A stretch of 64,000 bases of DNA from an uncultured Bacteroidota bacterium (GTDB lineage Bacteria > Bacteroidota > Bacteroidia > Flavobacteriales > Flavobacteriaceae), in NCBI GenBank assembly GCA_902511755.1, contig CABXGL010000004.1, forward strand, positions 1 to 64,000, written 5' to 3'. Below the pieces are notes generated by a model that saw nothing but the letters and a program-made list of their open reading frames with translations, did not search any database and was not told the origin of the DNA. The translations under genes were made by a program, and so were the position numbers. Shown here in pieces: positions 48,530 through 58,568 of the stretch (its first letter is position 1; each line of letters starts with the position of its first letter).

Positions 48530-50980
48530 TTAGCTTTTTTTCTTTTTAATTAAATTGAAATCTATGAAATAATTTATTCTCAAAGAAAGTTGATGGTTAA
48601 TAGGCTTATCAAATAAATCTTTAGTGCTTGTATAGTAAGAAACACCAGACATATTATCTTCATTAAATAGGTTGTTTCTATACAATAAAGTTGCTTTACT
48701 TCCAGGAGCAAATTCCCAATTGAAACCTAAATCAAAATTCCATAAGTTAAAATTAGTGTTTGGATCATAATCACTTATATTTTTATTGGAAAGTTCTCTT
48801 GTTCCATCTGATTTAAGTAAATAAAAGGAGTTAAGATAATCAGCAGTACTCCAAAATTGACGTAATTTTAAATTAATAGATTTGTAAGAGTCGAAGTTAT
48901 AATTAAGTGAGAAATTATTTTCAATAGCTTTTACATCTCTATTTCCAAAAAAAACTTCTTCTTTATCCTTAAAAACATGTCCAATATCATCATAGTTTAA
49001 AGATTTTTTTACTTTATAATCAAAATTCAATTTATTATTAGCTCTAATTCCAATTCCAACACCAAAATCATAATCTTTTTTGTTCTCATTAAAATCTTCA
49101 TTTAAACCGAATGAATGTCCAAAGTCAAAGGAATATTCAATTTTTTTTCTAGAATCTGAATTAAATTTCAATTCTAACTCATATTCAGCAGGATCAATTA
49201 TAAAAGTGTCTTTTTTTCTAGGTTCGTCATAATTATTATATTTTGTGGTATAATCAACATCAAACTCAATTTTATGCAACTCTAGTGTTGTAATATCAAC
49301 TCCTGACCTTATTCCTCTAGACTTAATGATTTTAGGATAAAATCTGCTTGTTTCCCCAAGATAAAGATAACCTTGAATTTTTTCGTAAATCTTTGAGGGT
49401 TTGAAGGTCATAAATCTAACCATTGCATAAAATCTTTGGTCATTTCTAGTTCTGTAAAAACCAAGATCATTTTGATAGTAATTTGCATCAACGCCTGCCC
49501 AACCTATAGCATATCTAAAATTACCAGTTAGATTACTTAACCTAAATGTCCCCCTAAATCCTTTTGTATCAGAGAAGGTTGGAGAATCGCTTTGATATAC
49601 AGTTCCGCTTACATTATATTTTCTGTTGTTATCAAATAAATCAAAAACAAATGCACTGTTATTGGAATTCTTAAAATTTCCAGATCTATTTACATTTGTA
49701 TTTAAAAAGGATAAAGTAGAGTATTCATTTAAAATTTGCTGACTAAATGATAAGATATTATAATTAGTTACAGGAGCGATCTTCTCGCTTCTTAATTCTC
49801 CAGAAGATTTATTGATAATTCTAGCATAAGCATTGTTTGTAATAGAATTTATAAACCCAATACTTAATCCTGAATTTGTAGTTCCACTAACTTTTATTGA
49901 ATTTAATAAATCAGGTTTAATATCATAATTGATTATTTCTTCATTGTTTTGTAAAATATCATTTTCTTTAAAATCAATTTCTTCACCAATTCTCCTACTG
50001 TAAAAGAAACTCCCGCTTCTAAAACTCATTCCATCAGCTTTTTTAAATAATGATGCACCTTCAGTAAAAAAAGCTCTATTTTCATCAAACTGTTGTTCAA
50101 ACGGACTAAGATTTAGCTCTTTGTCATCAAATGTTACTTGTCCAAAATCAGGGATAAGAGTTGCATCTAATGTAAAACTATTATTAATTCCATATTTCAA
50201 ATCCATTCCAGCAGAATACCCATTTAAAGGACTACTCCCTTTTTTAAAGTCTATAGAAGACTGTGCGTATGGATAAAAAAACAATCTTAGAGGAGGGGAT
50301 ATGTTTACAATATCAGAAGTTATCCCCATAGATTCACCATAATTTGCATTTTTTTGATCAACAAAATTCCAGGTATATACTTCACCAGATTCAATGATTT
50401 TTCTTCCAAAGTTTATTCCCCATTTTTGAATATTTTTTGATGGAAAACGTAGCGCACTATAGGGAATTCTCATTTCCATGCTCCAGCTTTTATTACCAAT
50501 AGATACTTTTGATTCAAAAACTGTATCAAAATCAAAATCATTATCTGACATTTCACCAGAAGTATATGAATCTCCTAAGGTTCCAGCACTTGTAACTATA
50601 AAGCTTTGTTCATTAATATTGTCGTCATAAGAATTGATAGATATAAAAAAACTCTCTGCATTTACTTCCCATATATCGTCTCTCTGGCTAAACTCAACTG
50701 GAATAGGATTTGGATTATTAAATTTTCCAGCTACATAAATTGCATTGTCATCATAACCAATATATACGAAATGTTCATATCCTTCCTTTTCAGAAGAACC
50801 ATTATTTGGCATCCATCTTTCAAATTTAGTAGCAGGGACTAATGTTTTCCAATTAGCATCATCTAAAATTCCATCAATTTTTGGAGGGGATTTAAATCTT
50901 TTTAATTCAATAATTTTTCTTTCTTGACCTAGATTTATAGATAAAAAAAATAAAGAAAATAAGGTGATAAAGTATTTCAT
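48530..50980 (-). CDS. DUF5916 outer-membrane protein with N-terminal CBM9-like domain
   Basis: 'PPKIDGILDDANWKTL', 'YDDNAIYVAGKF', 'YSALRFPSKNIQKWGINFGRKI', 'EQQFDENRAFFTEGASLF'. Confidence 0.83.
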   Translation of the reverse strand: MKYFITLFSLFFLSINLGQERKIIELKRFKSPPKIDGILDDANWKTLVPATKFERWMPNNGSSEKEGYEHFVYIGYDDNAIYVAGKFNNPNPIPVEFSQRDDIWEVNAESFFISINSYDDNINEQSFIVTSAGTLGDSYTSGEMSDNDFDFDTVFESKVSIGNKSWSMEMRIPYSALRFPSKNIQKWGINFGRKIIESGEVYTWNFVDQKNANYGESMGITSDIVNISPPLRLFFYPYAQSSIDFKKGSSPLNGYSAGMDLKYGINNSFTLDATLIPDFGQVTFDDKELNLSPFEQQFDENRAFFTEGASLFKKADGMSFRSGSFFYSRRIGEEIDFKENDILQNNEEIINYDIKPDLLNSIKVSGTTNSGLSIGFINSITNNAYARIINKSSGELRSEKIAPVTNYNILSFSQQILNEYSTLSFLNTNVNRSGNFKNSNNSAFVFDLFDNNRKYNVSGTVYQSDSPTFSDTKGFRGTFRLSNLTGNFRYAIGWAGVDANYYQNDLGFYRTRNDQRFYAMVRFMTFKPSKIYEKIQGYLYLGETSRFYPKIIKSRGIRSGVDITTLELHKIEFDVDYTTKYNNYDEPRKKDTFIIDPAEYELELKFNSDSRKKIEYSFDFGHSFGLNEDFNENKKDYDFGVGIGIRANNKLNFDYKVKKSLNYDDIGHVFKDKEEVFFGNRDVKAIENNFSLNYNFDSYKSINLKLRQFWSTADYLNSFYLLKSDGTRELSNKNISDYDPNTNFNLWNFDLGFNWEFAPGSKATLLYRNNLFNEDNMSGVSYYTSTKDLFDKPINHQLSLRINYFIDFNLIKKKKS

Positions 50981-51067
50981 CTAATTAACAGGTACTTATA
51001 AAATGTTAAGGCGAAATTAACTAATTTTAGACAACAATAATTAATGAAGGTTTATTTTATATAATTC

Positions 51068-51598
51068 ATGATTAAAAACATAATATTAGCTGGAGGCTGT
51101 TTTTGGTGTACTGAAGCAATTTTTAGAACAATTAAGGGCGTTAAAAACATATTTCCTGGTTACATTGGTGGCCATACTCAAAATCCAACATATAAAGATG
51201 TTTGTACAGGAGGCACTGGACATGCAGAAGCAATCAGTGTTGATTATGATTCTAAAATAATTTCTTTGGAAAATATTTTGATGATTTTTTTCTTAACTCA
51301 TGATCCAACCTCTTTGAATAGACAAGGAAATGATATTGGAACACAGTACAGATCATCAATATTTAATGATGACGAAAATGAAATCAAAATAATCTTAGAT
51401 TATATTAATGATTTAGAAAAATCTAATAAGTTGGGAAATAAAATTGTAACTACAATTGAAAAAAAGGACACTTTTTATATTGCCGAGAATTATCATCATG
51501 ATTATTATAGTCTAAATAAAAATGTACCCTATTGCTCCGCTATAATTTCACCAAAGGTTAAAAAATTAATGAATAGCAAAAGTTCCTTGCTTAAATAA
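51068..51598 (+). CDS. msrA: Peptide-methionine (S)-S-oxide reductase
   Basis: 'AGGCFWCTEAIFRTIKGV', 'GYIGGHTQNPTYKDVCTGGTGHAEAI', 'GNDIGTQYRSSIF'. Confidence 0.95.
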   Translation: MIKNIILAGGCFWCTEAIFRTIKGVKNIFPGYIGGHTQNPTYKDVCTGGTGHAEAISVDYDSKIISLENILMIFFLTHDPTSLNRQGNDIGTQYRSSIFNDDENEIKIILDYINDLEKSNKLGNKIVTTIEKKDTFYIAENYHHDYYSLNKNVPYCSAIISPKVKKLMNSKSSLLK

Positions 51599-51599
51599 A

Positions 51600-51953
51600 T
51601 TAATTTTTAAAAAATAGTCCAAACGATAAAAATCTAATTAATTTTTTAGTAAATAAAATAGACATCTTTAAAAAAAAATTAAAAACAAATTTGTCTTTTT
51701 TAAAAGTAATGATGCTTACTAAAACTCCAAAGATAAAACCGAAGAAAACTAGTAATACTTGATATGCTGGAAAAACGATTAATAATCTAATAGGCCAGTA
51801 AAACAACCCAGGTAAAGTGTCTAGATTTAAATATACAGTAATTGGGTCAGATATTTTTGTTGCAACTGATCCAGTAATTGCAAAAACAATAAAAACTATA
51901 GTTAATTGAAAAGAACCCTCTATTCCCCATTTTTTTTTTAATTTTTCTAACAT
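51600..51953 (-). CDS. Small membrane protein (DUF6787-like)
   Basis: 'KKWGIEGSFQLTIVFIVFAITGSVATKISDPI' and two further TM segments. Confidence 0.65.
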   Translation of the reverse strand: MLEKLKKKWGIEGSFQLTIVFIVFAITGSVATKISDPITVYLNLDTLPGLFYWPIRLLIVFPAYQVLLVFFGFIFGVLVSIITFKKDKFVFNFFLKMSILFTKKLIRFLSFGLFFKN

Positions 51954-51954
51954 T

Positions 51955-52908
51955 TTAATTTAAAATTTTAATGATTTGTTCTGCAAGCTCAAGTCCAATT
52001 CTATCCTGTGCTTCATTAGTTGCTGCTCCAATGTGAGGAGTTAAAGATATATTAGGATGCATTAGTAGCTTAATAGCAGGTTTTGGTTCATTTTCAAATG
52101 TATCCAATCCAGCAAATGATACTTTACCAGAATCAAGTGCTGAAAGAAGTTCTAATTCATTAATAACACCACCTCTAGCTGCATTTATAATTCCGACACC
52201 ATCTTTCATCAGATTAAATTCTTTTTTATTAATAATGTATTCTTTTTGAGCAGGAACATGAAGGCTTATAAAGTCAGATTTTTTTAATACATCCAAAAAA
52301 GAAGAAATTTTAATATTAAAATCAATAGTTTTCCCATTTCCAAAATCTAGTTTAATATCAGTCTTTTTTATTTTCTTATCACATGCTAACACTTTCATGC
52401 CAACCCCAAGAGCAATTTTAGCTGTTTCTTTACCTATTCTTCCAAAACCAATTATTCCTATTGTTTTTCCTCTAAGTTCAACTCCTTTAGCATATGCTTT
52501 CTTTAATAATTTAAAATTATTATCGCCTTCAAGTGGCATATTTCTATTAGATTCATGTAGAAATCTAACGCCGCTATATAAATGAGCAAATACAAGTTCT
52601 GCAACAGAAGAAGAGGAAGCAGCAGGAGTGTTTATTACATTTAGTCCTTTACTTCTTGCATATTCTACATCAATATTGTCCATTCCAACACCACCTCTTC
52701 CTATAATTTTTAGTGATGGACATTGATCAATTAAATCTTTTCTTATTGTTGTTGCACTTCTAACTAACAGAACTGCAATATTTTGTGAATTAATATGATT
52801 TATGAGTTGTTCTTGGGCAACTGTGGTTGTTGAGATATTAAAACCTTCCTTTTTTAATTTATAAATACCACTTTTTGAGATACCATCATTAGCTAATATA
52901 TTTACCAT
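51955..52908 (-). CDS. serA: D-3-phosphoglycerate dehydrogenase-type 2-hydroxyacid dehydrogenase
   Basis: 'KTIGIIGFGRIGKETAKIALGVGMKVLACD', 'LTPHIGAATNEAQDRIG'; adjacent to serC. Confidence 0.9.
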   Translation of the reverse strand: MVNILANDGISKSGIYKLKKEGFNISTTTVAQEQLINHINSQNIAVLLVRSATTIRKDLIDQCPSLKIIGRGGVGMDNIDVEYARSKGLNVINTPAASSSSVAELVFAHLYSGVRFLHESNRNMPLEGDNNFKLLKKAYAKGVELRGKTIGIIGFGRIGKETAKIALGVGMKVLACDKKIKKTDIKLDFGNGKTIDFNIKISSFLDVLKKSDFISLHVPAQKEYIINKKEFNLMKDGVGIINAARGGVINELELLSALDSGKVSFAGLDTFENEPKPAIKLLMHPNISLTPHIGAATNEAQDRIGLELAEQIIKILN

Positions 52909-52918
52909 TATAAATTCT

Positions 52919-53983
52919 TTAAACTTTATTCTTTAATTCTTTCATCACATCTACTAATATTTTTACAGATGAAATATCTAATGCATTATATATGGATGCT
53001 CTATATCCGCCAACAGATCTGTGACCATTAACTCCACTAATATCAGCATCCTTACACATTTTATCAAAAATCTCCTTATGAGCATCATCTTTAAGATTAA
53101 ATGTAACATTCATTAAACTTCTATCTTCAACAGCAGCAAAACCTTGAAACAAATTATTCGAGTCAATTTCATTATATATCAAATGAGCTTTTTTGTTATT
53201 GTTTGCTTCAATGGAATTTATTCCTCCGTTCTTTTTTATCCATTCAAGGGTTAGCATAGAAGTATATACTGCAAAAACAGGAGGAGTATTAAACATACTA
53301 TCCTTTTCAATATGAATTCTATAGTCAAGCATAGAAGGGATATTCCTATTAACTTTTCCTAGGATATCTTCTTTGATTATAACAAGAGTGGTTCCTGCTG
53401 GACCCATGTTTTTTTGTGCTCCAGCATAAATTAAAGAAAATTTTGAGAAATCAATATTTCTTGAAAAAATATCAGAACTCATGTCAGCTACTAATGGAAC
53501 ATTTGATTCTGGTATTGATTTGATTTGAGTTCCAAAAATTGTGTTGTTTGTAGTTATATGTAGATAATTAAGATTAGGATCAATAATATAATCTTTAGGA
53601 ATATAATTAAAGTTTCTATCCTTTGAAGATGCTAATTCAATAACTTCACCAAATAACTTTGCTTCTTTGATTGCCTTTGTTGACCAGGAACCAGTATTTA
53701 AATAACCTGCCTTTTGATCAAGCAGATTATATGCAGCCATTAAAAACTGAAGACTTGCTCCGCCCTGAAGAAACAAAGCCTTATATCCTTTGTTTTCAAG
53801 GTTCAATAATTCTAAAGCTAATGATCTAGCTTTAGTCATTATTTCAATAAAATCTTTACTTCTATGAGAAATTTCTATTAATGATAATCCTGAATTATTT
53901 AATTCTTTAACTGCTTCAGAAGCAATTCTTATTGCTTCATCTGGAAGGATACTTGGTCCAGCACTAAAATTATGTTTTTTCAT
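52919..53983 (-). CDS. serC: Phosphoserine aminotransferase
   Basis: 'HNFSAGPSILPDEAI', 'FLQGGASLQFLMAAYNLL', 'YAGAQKNMGPAGTTLVII', 'GHRSVGGYRASIYNA'. Confidence 0.95.
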   Translation of the reverse strand: MKKHNFSAGPSILPDEAIRIASEAVKELNNSGLSLIEISHRSKDFIEIMTKARSLALELLNLENKGYKALFLQGGASLQFLMAAYNLLDQKAGYLNTGSWSTKAIKEAKLFGEVIELASSKDRNFNYIPKDYIIDPNLNYLHITTNNTIFGTQIKSIPESNVPLVADMSSDIFSRNIDFSKFSLIYAGAQKNMGPAGTTLVIIKEDILGKVNRNIPSMLDYRIHIEKDSMFNTPPVFAVYTSMLTLEWIKKNGGINSIEANNNKKAHLIYNEIDSNNLFQGFAAVEDRSLMNVTFNLKDDAHKEIFDKMCKDADISGVNGHRSVGGYRASIYNALDISSVKILVDVMKELKNKV

Positions 53984-54048
53984 AATTAAAAGGTTTGCAA
54001 ATTAATCAAATGATTCATAAATAATGTTAAATTTTAAATAAGATATTA

Positions 54049-55095
54049 TCACATTTTCAACAAAAAATTTACTGTATCAATATTGTCGGCATAATCGTCA
54101 ATTTTTGGTTTTTGACTTGATCCAAATGGAATAGAATTAGAAAAGCTAGAATTACTAACTATACACTGTAAGGACTCAGAATTTCTATCAATATATTTTT
54201 TAATTTCTTTAATTGAATTATATGTTTCGTAAAATAAACATGATATTGGTGAACCTAGCTTCTTGTCCTTTTTTAAAATAAGAAAACCATTTTCAATAAA
54301 TTTTTCCTCACTCATTAAATAAACAGCTTTATTGTAGTCATAATTGTTAGCATATCTATTGTGTTTTATTATCTCTTTAAATTCAAATAATGATTCAAAA
54401 AGTAAATCAAAATTATAGTTCTTTGGAACAAATATCTTTGAAACATTTCTGCATCCCATTCCAAAATAATTAAAGATGTCGTTACCTAAATTAATTAGAT
54501 TTTCTTTACTTTCATTACCGTCTAAAACAGCTATTGAATGACGATTTTTTCTTAATAATTTAGGATACTTTTTAAAATAATATTCAAAATATTTGAATGA
54601 TGAATTGCTTCCAGTTGCAATAACCCCGTCAAAGTTTTTTAATGGCTTATTTGTAAATTCAATATTCTTCTTAAAACCAAGTGAAATAAATTCCAAAAAA
54701 TCAATTATTACGGGTAATAAAATTTTGTCATCTGAGGACATTTTTATTAAACATTTGTAGTTTAAAATTTTTGCGCATATAAAATCATGAAATCCAACTA
54801 AAGGAATGTTTCCTGCCATGATAATAGCAATAGTTTTATTTGAGTAATCTTTTAAATCATAATTATTTATCCATTTTGAAAGTTTTTTTGTTGTTAATTC
54901 TTTGCTCCAATTTTTAAAACAAAGCAAACAACTTTCTCTAGTAAACCATTGATTATATTGATTAGCTTCTTTAATTTTTTTATTAAAAATAATTGTCCAT
55001 TTTTTATATTTAGAGTTTTCTTTTTGAAAAGAAATATCATAAAAAAGTTCTCCTAGTTTATGAAATGCCTCAATTTTTTGATCTATTGTTGTCAC
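54049..55095 (-). CDS. LuxC-like acyl-CoA reductase
   Basis: 'IIMAGNIPLVGFHDFICAKILNYKCLIKMSSDD', 'ATGSNSSFKYFEYYFKKYPKLLRKNRHSIAVLDGNE', 'FNYFGMGCRNVSKIFVPKNY'. Confidence 0.83.
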   Translation of the reverse strand: MTTIDQKIEAFHKLGELFYDISFQKENSKYKKWTIIFNKKIKEANQYNQWFTRESCLLCFKNWSKELTTKKLSKWINNYDLKDYSNKTIAIIMAGNIPLVGFHDFICAKILNYKCLIKMSSDDKILLPVIIDFLEFISLGFKKNIEFTNKPLKNFDGVIATGSNSSFKYFEYYFKKYPKLLRKNRHSIAVLDGNESKENLINLGNDIFNYFGMGCRNVSKIFVPKNYNFDLLFESLFEFKEIIKHNRYANNYDYNKAVYLMSEEKFIENGFLILKKDKKLGSPISCLFYETYNSIKEIKKYIDRNSESLQCIVSNSSFSNSIPFGSSQKPKIDDYADNIDTVNFLLKM

Positions 55096-55099
55096 TAAA

Positions 55100-55130
55100 T
55101 TTGGTAACTATATTTATTGAATTATTTTTG
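55100..55130 (+). promoter_or_regulatory. Bacteroidetes-type promoter for the ferredoxin gene
   Basis: TTTG (55100-55103), 19 nt, TATTTTTG (55123-55130), which matches TTTG-N19-TAnnTTTG. Confidence 0.55.
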
Positions 55131-55163
55131 CATACAAATCTATAGAAAGATCTTGTAAGAACC

Positions 55164-55517
55164 ATGGCTATTAAAATTACAGATGAGTGTATAAATTGTG
55201 GTGCCTGTGAACCGGAATGTCCTAATACTGCAATATATGAGGCTTCCTACGAATGGAAATATTCTGATGGCACTAGTTTATCTGGTGATATCATATTGCC
55301 AAATGGAACATCTGCTAATGCTGATTTTGAACAGGAACCAATTTCAGATGAATTTTATTTTATTGCATCAAACAAGTGTACAGAGTGTGTTGGTTTTCAT
55401 GAAGAACCTCAATGTGCTGCGGTTTGTCCTGTAGATTGTTGTGTCCCTGATGAAAAAAATGAAGAAAGTGAAGAATTTCTTTTAGGAAAACAAAAATTTA
55501 TGCACCCTGAAGACTAA
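55164..55517 (+). CDS. 4Fe-4S dicluster ferredoxin
   Basis: '[18 protein letters not shown]' and '[22 protein letters not shown]'. Confidence 0.93.
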   Translation: MAIKITDECINCGACEPECPNTAIYEASYEWKYSDGTSLSGDIILPNGTSANADFEQEPISDEFYFIASNKCTECVGFHEEPQCAAVCPVDCCVPDEKNEESEEFLLGKQKFMHPED

Positions 55518-55520
55518 TAT

Positions 55521-56612
55521 ATGAAAGCTGGAATTGTTGGACTGCCTAATGTTGGAAAATCTACTTTATTTAATTGTTTGTCTAATGCTAAAGCTCAAAG
55601 CGCAAATTTCCCTTTTTGTACTATAGAACCCAACATAGGAATTATAAATGTCCCAGATTTAAGACTTCAAAAACTTGAACAGCTTGTTAATCCTGAAAAG
55701 GTAATTCCGGCAACCGTTGAAATAGTCGATATAGCTGGTTTAGTTAAAGGTGCAAGTAAGGGAGAAGGTTTAGGTAATCAATTTTTAGCTAATATTAGGG
55801 AGACTGATGCGATAATTCATGTTATAAGATGTTTTGACGATGATAATATTGTTCATGTAGAAGGTTCAGTTGATCCTGTAAGAGATAAAGAAATTATAGA
55901 TCTAGAATTACAGTTAAAGGATTTGGAAACAGCAGAAAAAAAACATGAAAAATTAAATAGACTTGTAAAAACAGGAAATAAAGAAGCTATTAAAGAATCT
56001 GTTGTATTGAATAAAATAATAGATCATTTGCGGAGCTTTAATCCTGTTAGAAGTTTAAATTTTTCAGATGATGAAAAAAAATTTGCTGATTCAATTCAAT
56101 TAATTACAAGTCAACCTATTCTATATGTCTGCAATGTAGATGAATCATCAGTAATAAATGGAAACAAATATGTCGATGATTTAAAAAATTCATTAAACGA
56201 TAAAAATGCTGAATTGATGATTCTAGCTATTGGTACTGAAGCAGATATTAATGAATTAGAAAGTTATGAGGATAGAAAAGCATTTTTGTTAGATATTGGT
56301 TTGTCTGAACCAGGATCATCTAAACTTATTAAAAAAGCCTATGATTTATTGAGTCTTCAAACTTACTTTACAGCTGGAATCAAGGAAGTTAGAGCTTGGA
56401 CAATTAAAAAAGGAATGACTGCTCCAAAAGCTGCTGGGGTTATACATTCTGATTTTGAAAAAGGTTTTATTAGAGCAGAAGTTATTTCATACGAAGATTA
56501 TATTCATTATGGAAATGAATCAAAAGCGAGAGAAGCAGGCAAATTAAATATTGAGGGTAAGGATTACATTTTAATGGATGGAGATATAATGCATTTTAGA
56601 TTTAATGTTTAA
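55521..56612 (+). CDS. ychF: Redox-regulated ATPase YchF (OLA1 family)
   Basis: 'GIVGLPNVGKSTLFNCLSNAKAQSANFPFCTIEPNIG', C-terminal 'VISYEDYIHYG'. Confidence 0.97.
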   Translation: MKAGIVGLPNVGKSTLFNCLSNAKAQSANFPFCTIEPNIGIINVPDLRLQKLEQLVNPEKVIPATVEIVDIAGLVKGASKGEGLGNQFLANIRETDAIIHVIRCFDDDNIVHVEGSVDPVRDKEIIDLELQLKDLETAEKKHEKLNRLVKTGNKEAIKESVVLNKIIDHLRSFNPVRSLNFSDDEKKFADSIQLITSQPILYVCNVDESSVINGNKYVDDLKNSLNDKNAELMILAIGTEADINELESYEDRKAFLLDIGLSEPGSSKLIKKAYDLLSLQTYFTAGIKEVRAWTIKKGMTAPKAAGVIHSDFEKGFIRAEVISYEDYIHYGNESKAREAGKLNIEGKDYILMDGDIMHFRFNV

Positions 56613-56714
56613 AAAAGATGTCAACAACCCTACATCTCTTATTGTTAATTAATTTATTAATACACCATTTTATTATTTTTATTGAAGTACTATCTTAGCC
56701 ATTTAACAGAGTAA

Positions 56715-58568
56715 ATGGTAATTTCATCTAATTATACTGAAGAAAATATAAGATCTCTTGACTGGAAAGAGCATATTAGAATGCGTCCAGGAATGTATAT
56801 TGGTAAATTAGGGGATGGGTCATCTCCTGATGATGGTATATATATTTTACTTAAAGAAGTTTTAGATAATTCTATTGATGAGTTTGTGATGGGTGCTGGA
56901 AAAACTATTGAAATTTCTATATCAGATTCTGGTGTTTCTGTAAGAGATTATGGAAGAGGAATACCTCTTGGGAAAGTTGTAGATGTTGTTTCAAAAATGA
57001 ATACAGGTGGAAAGTATGATACAAGAGCTTTTAAAAAATCGGTTGGTCTTAATGGAGTTGGGACAAAAGCAGTAAACGCACTTTCTTCTGTTTTTAAAGT
57101 AGAATCTTGTAGGGATGGCAAATTAAAGACTGTTACTTTTGAAATTGGAAACTTGCTTGAAGATGGACCTATTGAAGAATCTTCCAGACGAAAAGGAACA
57201 AAGGTTTATTTTAAACCCGATGGTTCTATTTTTAAACATTATAAATATAGAGCAGAGTATGTCTCAAAAATGCTTAAATATTATGTTTACCTAAATCCAG
57301 GATTAACTATTGTTTTTAATGGAGAAAAATATTTCTCTGATGATGGACTTAAAGATTTATTAGAAGATAATAATGATGTTGAAAAATTGTTATATCCAAT
57401 AATTCATTTAAAAGGAGATGATATAGAAATAGCTCTAACTCATAGTAGGATTCAGTATAGTGAAGAATACTATTCTTTTGTAAACGGTCAACACACCACT
57501 CAAGGAGGAACTCATCAATCTGCATTTAGAGAATCTTTAGTTAAAACAATTAGGGATTTTTATGGAAAGCAATATGATGCTTCAGATATAAGAAAATCTA
57601 TTATTGCTGCTATTAGTATTAAAGTAATGGAACCTATTTTTGAATCTCAAACTAAAACTAAATTAGGATCAACTGAAATGGGAGGGAAATTACCTACAGT
57701 AAGGTCTTATATCAATGATTTTGTTAGCAAATATTTAGATAATTATTTACACAAAAATCCTGAAATAGCAGAAAGAATTCAAAAAAAAATTATACAAGCT
57801 GAAAAAGAACGTAAGGAACTTTCAGGTATTAGAAAACTTGCAAGAGAACGTGCTAAAAAATCTAGTCTTCACAATAAGAAGCTTAGGGATTGTAGGGTTC
57901 ATTTAAATGATATGAATAAAGAAAATAGATTGGATTCAACTCTTTTTATTACTGAGGGTGATTCTGCAAGTGGATCCATAACAAAGTCGAGAGATGTAAA
58001 TACACAAGCTGTTTTTAGTTTAAGAGGAAAACCACTTAATTGTTATTCTATGACTAAGAAAGTGGTATATGAAAATGAAGAGTTTAATTTATTACAAGCC
58101 GCATTAAATATTGAAGAAAGTATTGAGTATTTACGATATAATAATATTGTAATTGCGACTGATGCTGATGTAGATGGAATGCATATTAGATTGTTGTTAA
58201 TTACTTTCTTTTTACAATTTTTTCCTGAACTTATAAAAGAAGGACATTTATTTATTCTTCAAACACCGCTTTTTAGAGTTAGAAATAAAAAAGAAACTAT
58301 TTATTGTTATTCAGAAAAAGAAAGGGTAGAAGCAATTAATAAACTAGGAAATAAACCAGAAATAACCAGATTTAAAGGTTTAGGTGAGATTTCACCAAAC
58401 GAGTTTAAGAATTTTATTGGAGAGACTATAAGATTGGATCCTGTTATGCTTGATGAAAATTTTAGTATTGAGGACTTGTTGTCTTTTTATATGGGAAAAA
58501 ACACACCTGATAGGCAGAAATTTATAATTGAAAATCTTAAAGTAGAACTTGACAGAATAGATTCATAA
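56715..58568 (+). CDS. parE: Type IIA topoisomerase B subunit (topoisomerase IV ParE-like)
   Basis: '[16 protein letters not shown]', '[10 protein letters not shown]', '[30 protein letters not shown]', '[13 protein letters not shown]'. Confidence 0.93.
   Translation: MVISSNYTEENIRSLDWKEHIRMRPGMYIGKLGDGSSPDDGIYILLKEVLDNSIDEFVMGAGKTIEISISDSGVSVRDYGRGIPLGKVVDVVSKMNTGGKYDTRAFKKSVGLNGVGTKAVNALSSVFKVESCRDGKLKTVTFEIGNLLEDGPIEESSRRKGTKVYFKPDGSIFKHYKYRAEYVSKMLKYYVYLNPGLTIVFNGEKYFSDDGLKDLLEDNNDVEKLLYPIIHLKGDDIEIALTHSRIQYSEEYYSFVNGQHTTQGGTHQSAFRESLVKTIRDFYGKQYDASDIRKSIIAAISIKVMEPIFESQTKTKLGSTEMGGKLPTVRSYINDFVSKYLDNYLHKNPEIAERIQKKIIQAEKERKELSGIRKLARERAKKSSLHNKKLRDCRVHLNDMNKENRLDSTLFITEGDSASGSITKSRDVNTQAVFSLRGKPLNCYSMTKKVVYENEEFNLLQAALNIEESIEYLRYNNIVIATDADVDGMHIRLLLITFFLQFFPELIKEGHLFILQTPLFRVRNKKETIYCYSEKERVEAINKLGNKPEITRFKGLGEISPNEFKNFIGETIRLDPVMLDENFSIEDLLSFYMGKNTPDRQKFIIENLKVELDRIDS

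Noticed and set aside
51921-51940. A10 run near the start of the small membrane protein gene as a programmed frameshift site
   Set aside because: Encodes ordinary Lys codons in an AT-rich genome; no alternative frame of interest follows.
54049-55095. LuxC homologue as evidence of bioluminescence
   Set aside because: No luxA/B/D/E in the window; LuxC-like reductases occur in many non-luminous Bacteroidetes.
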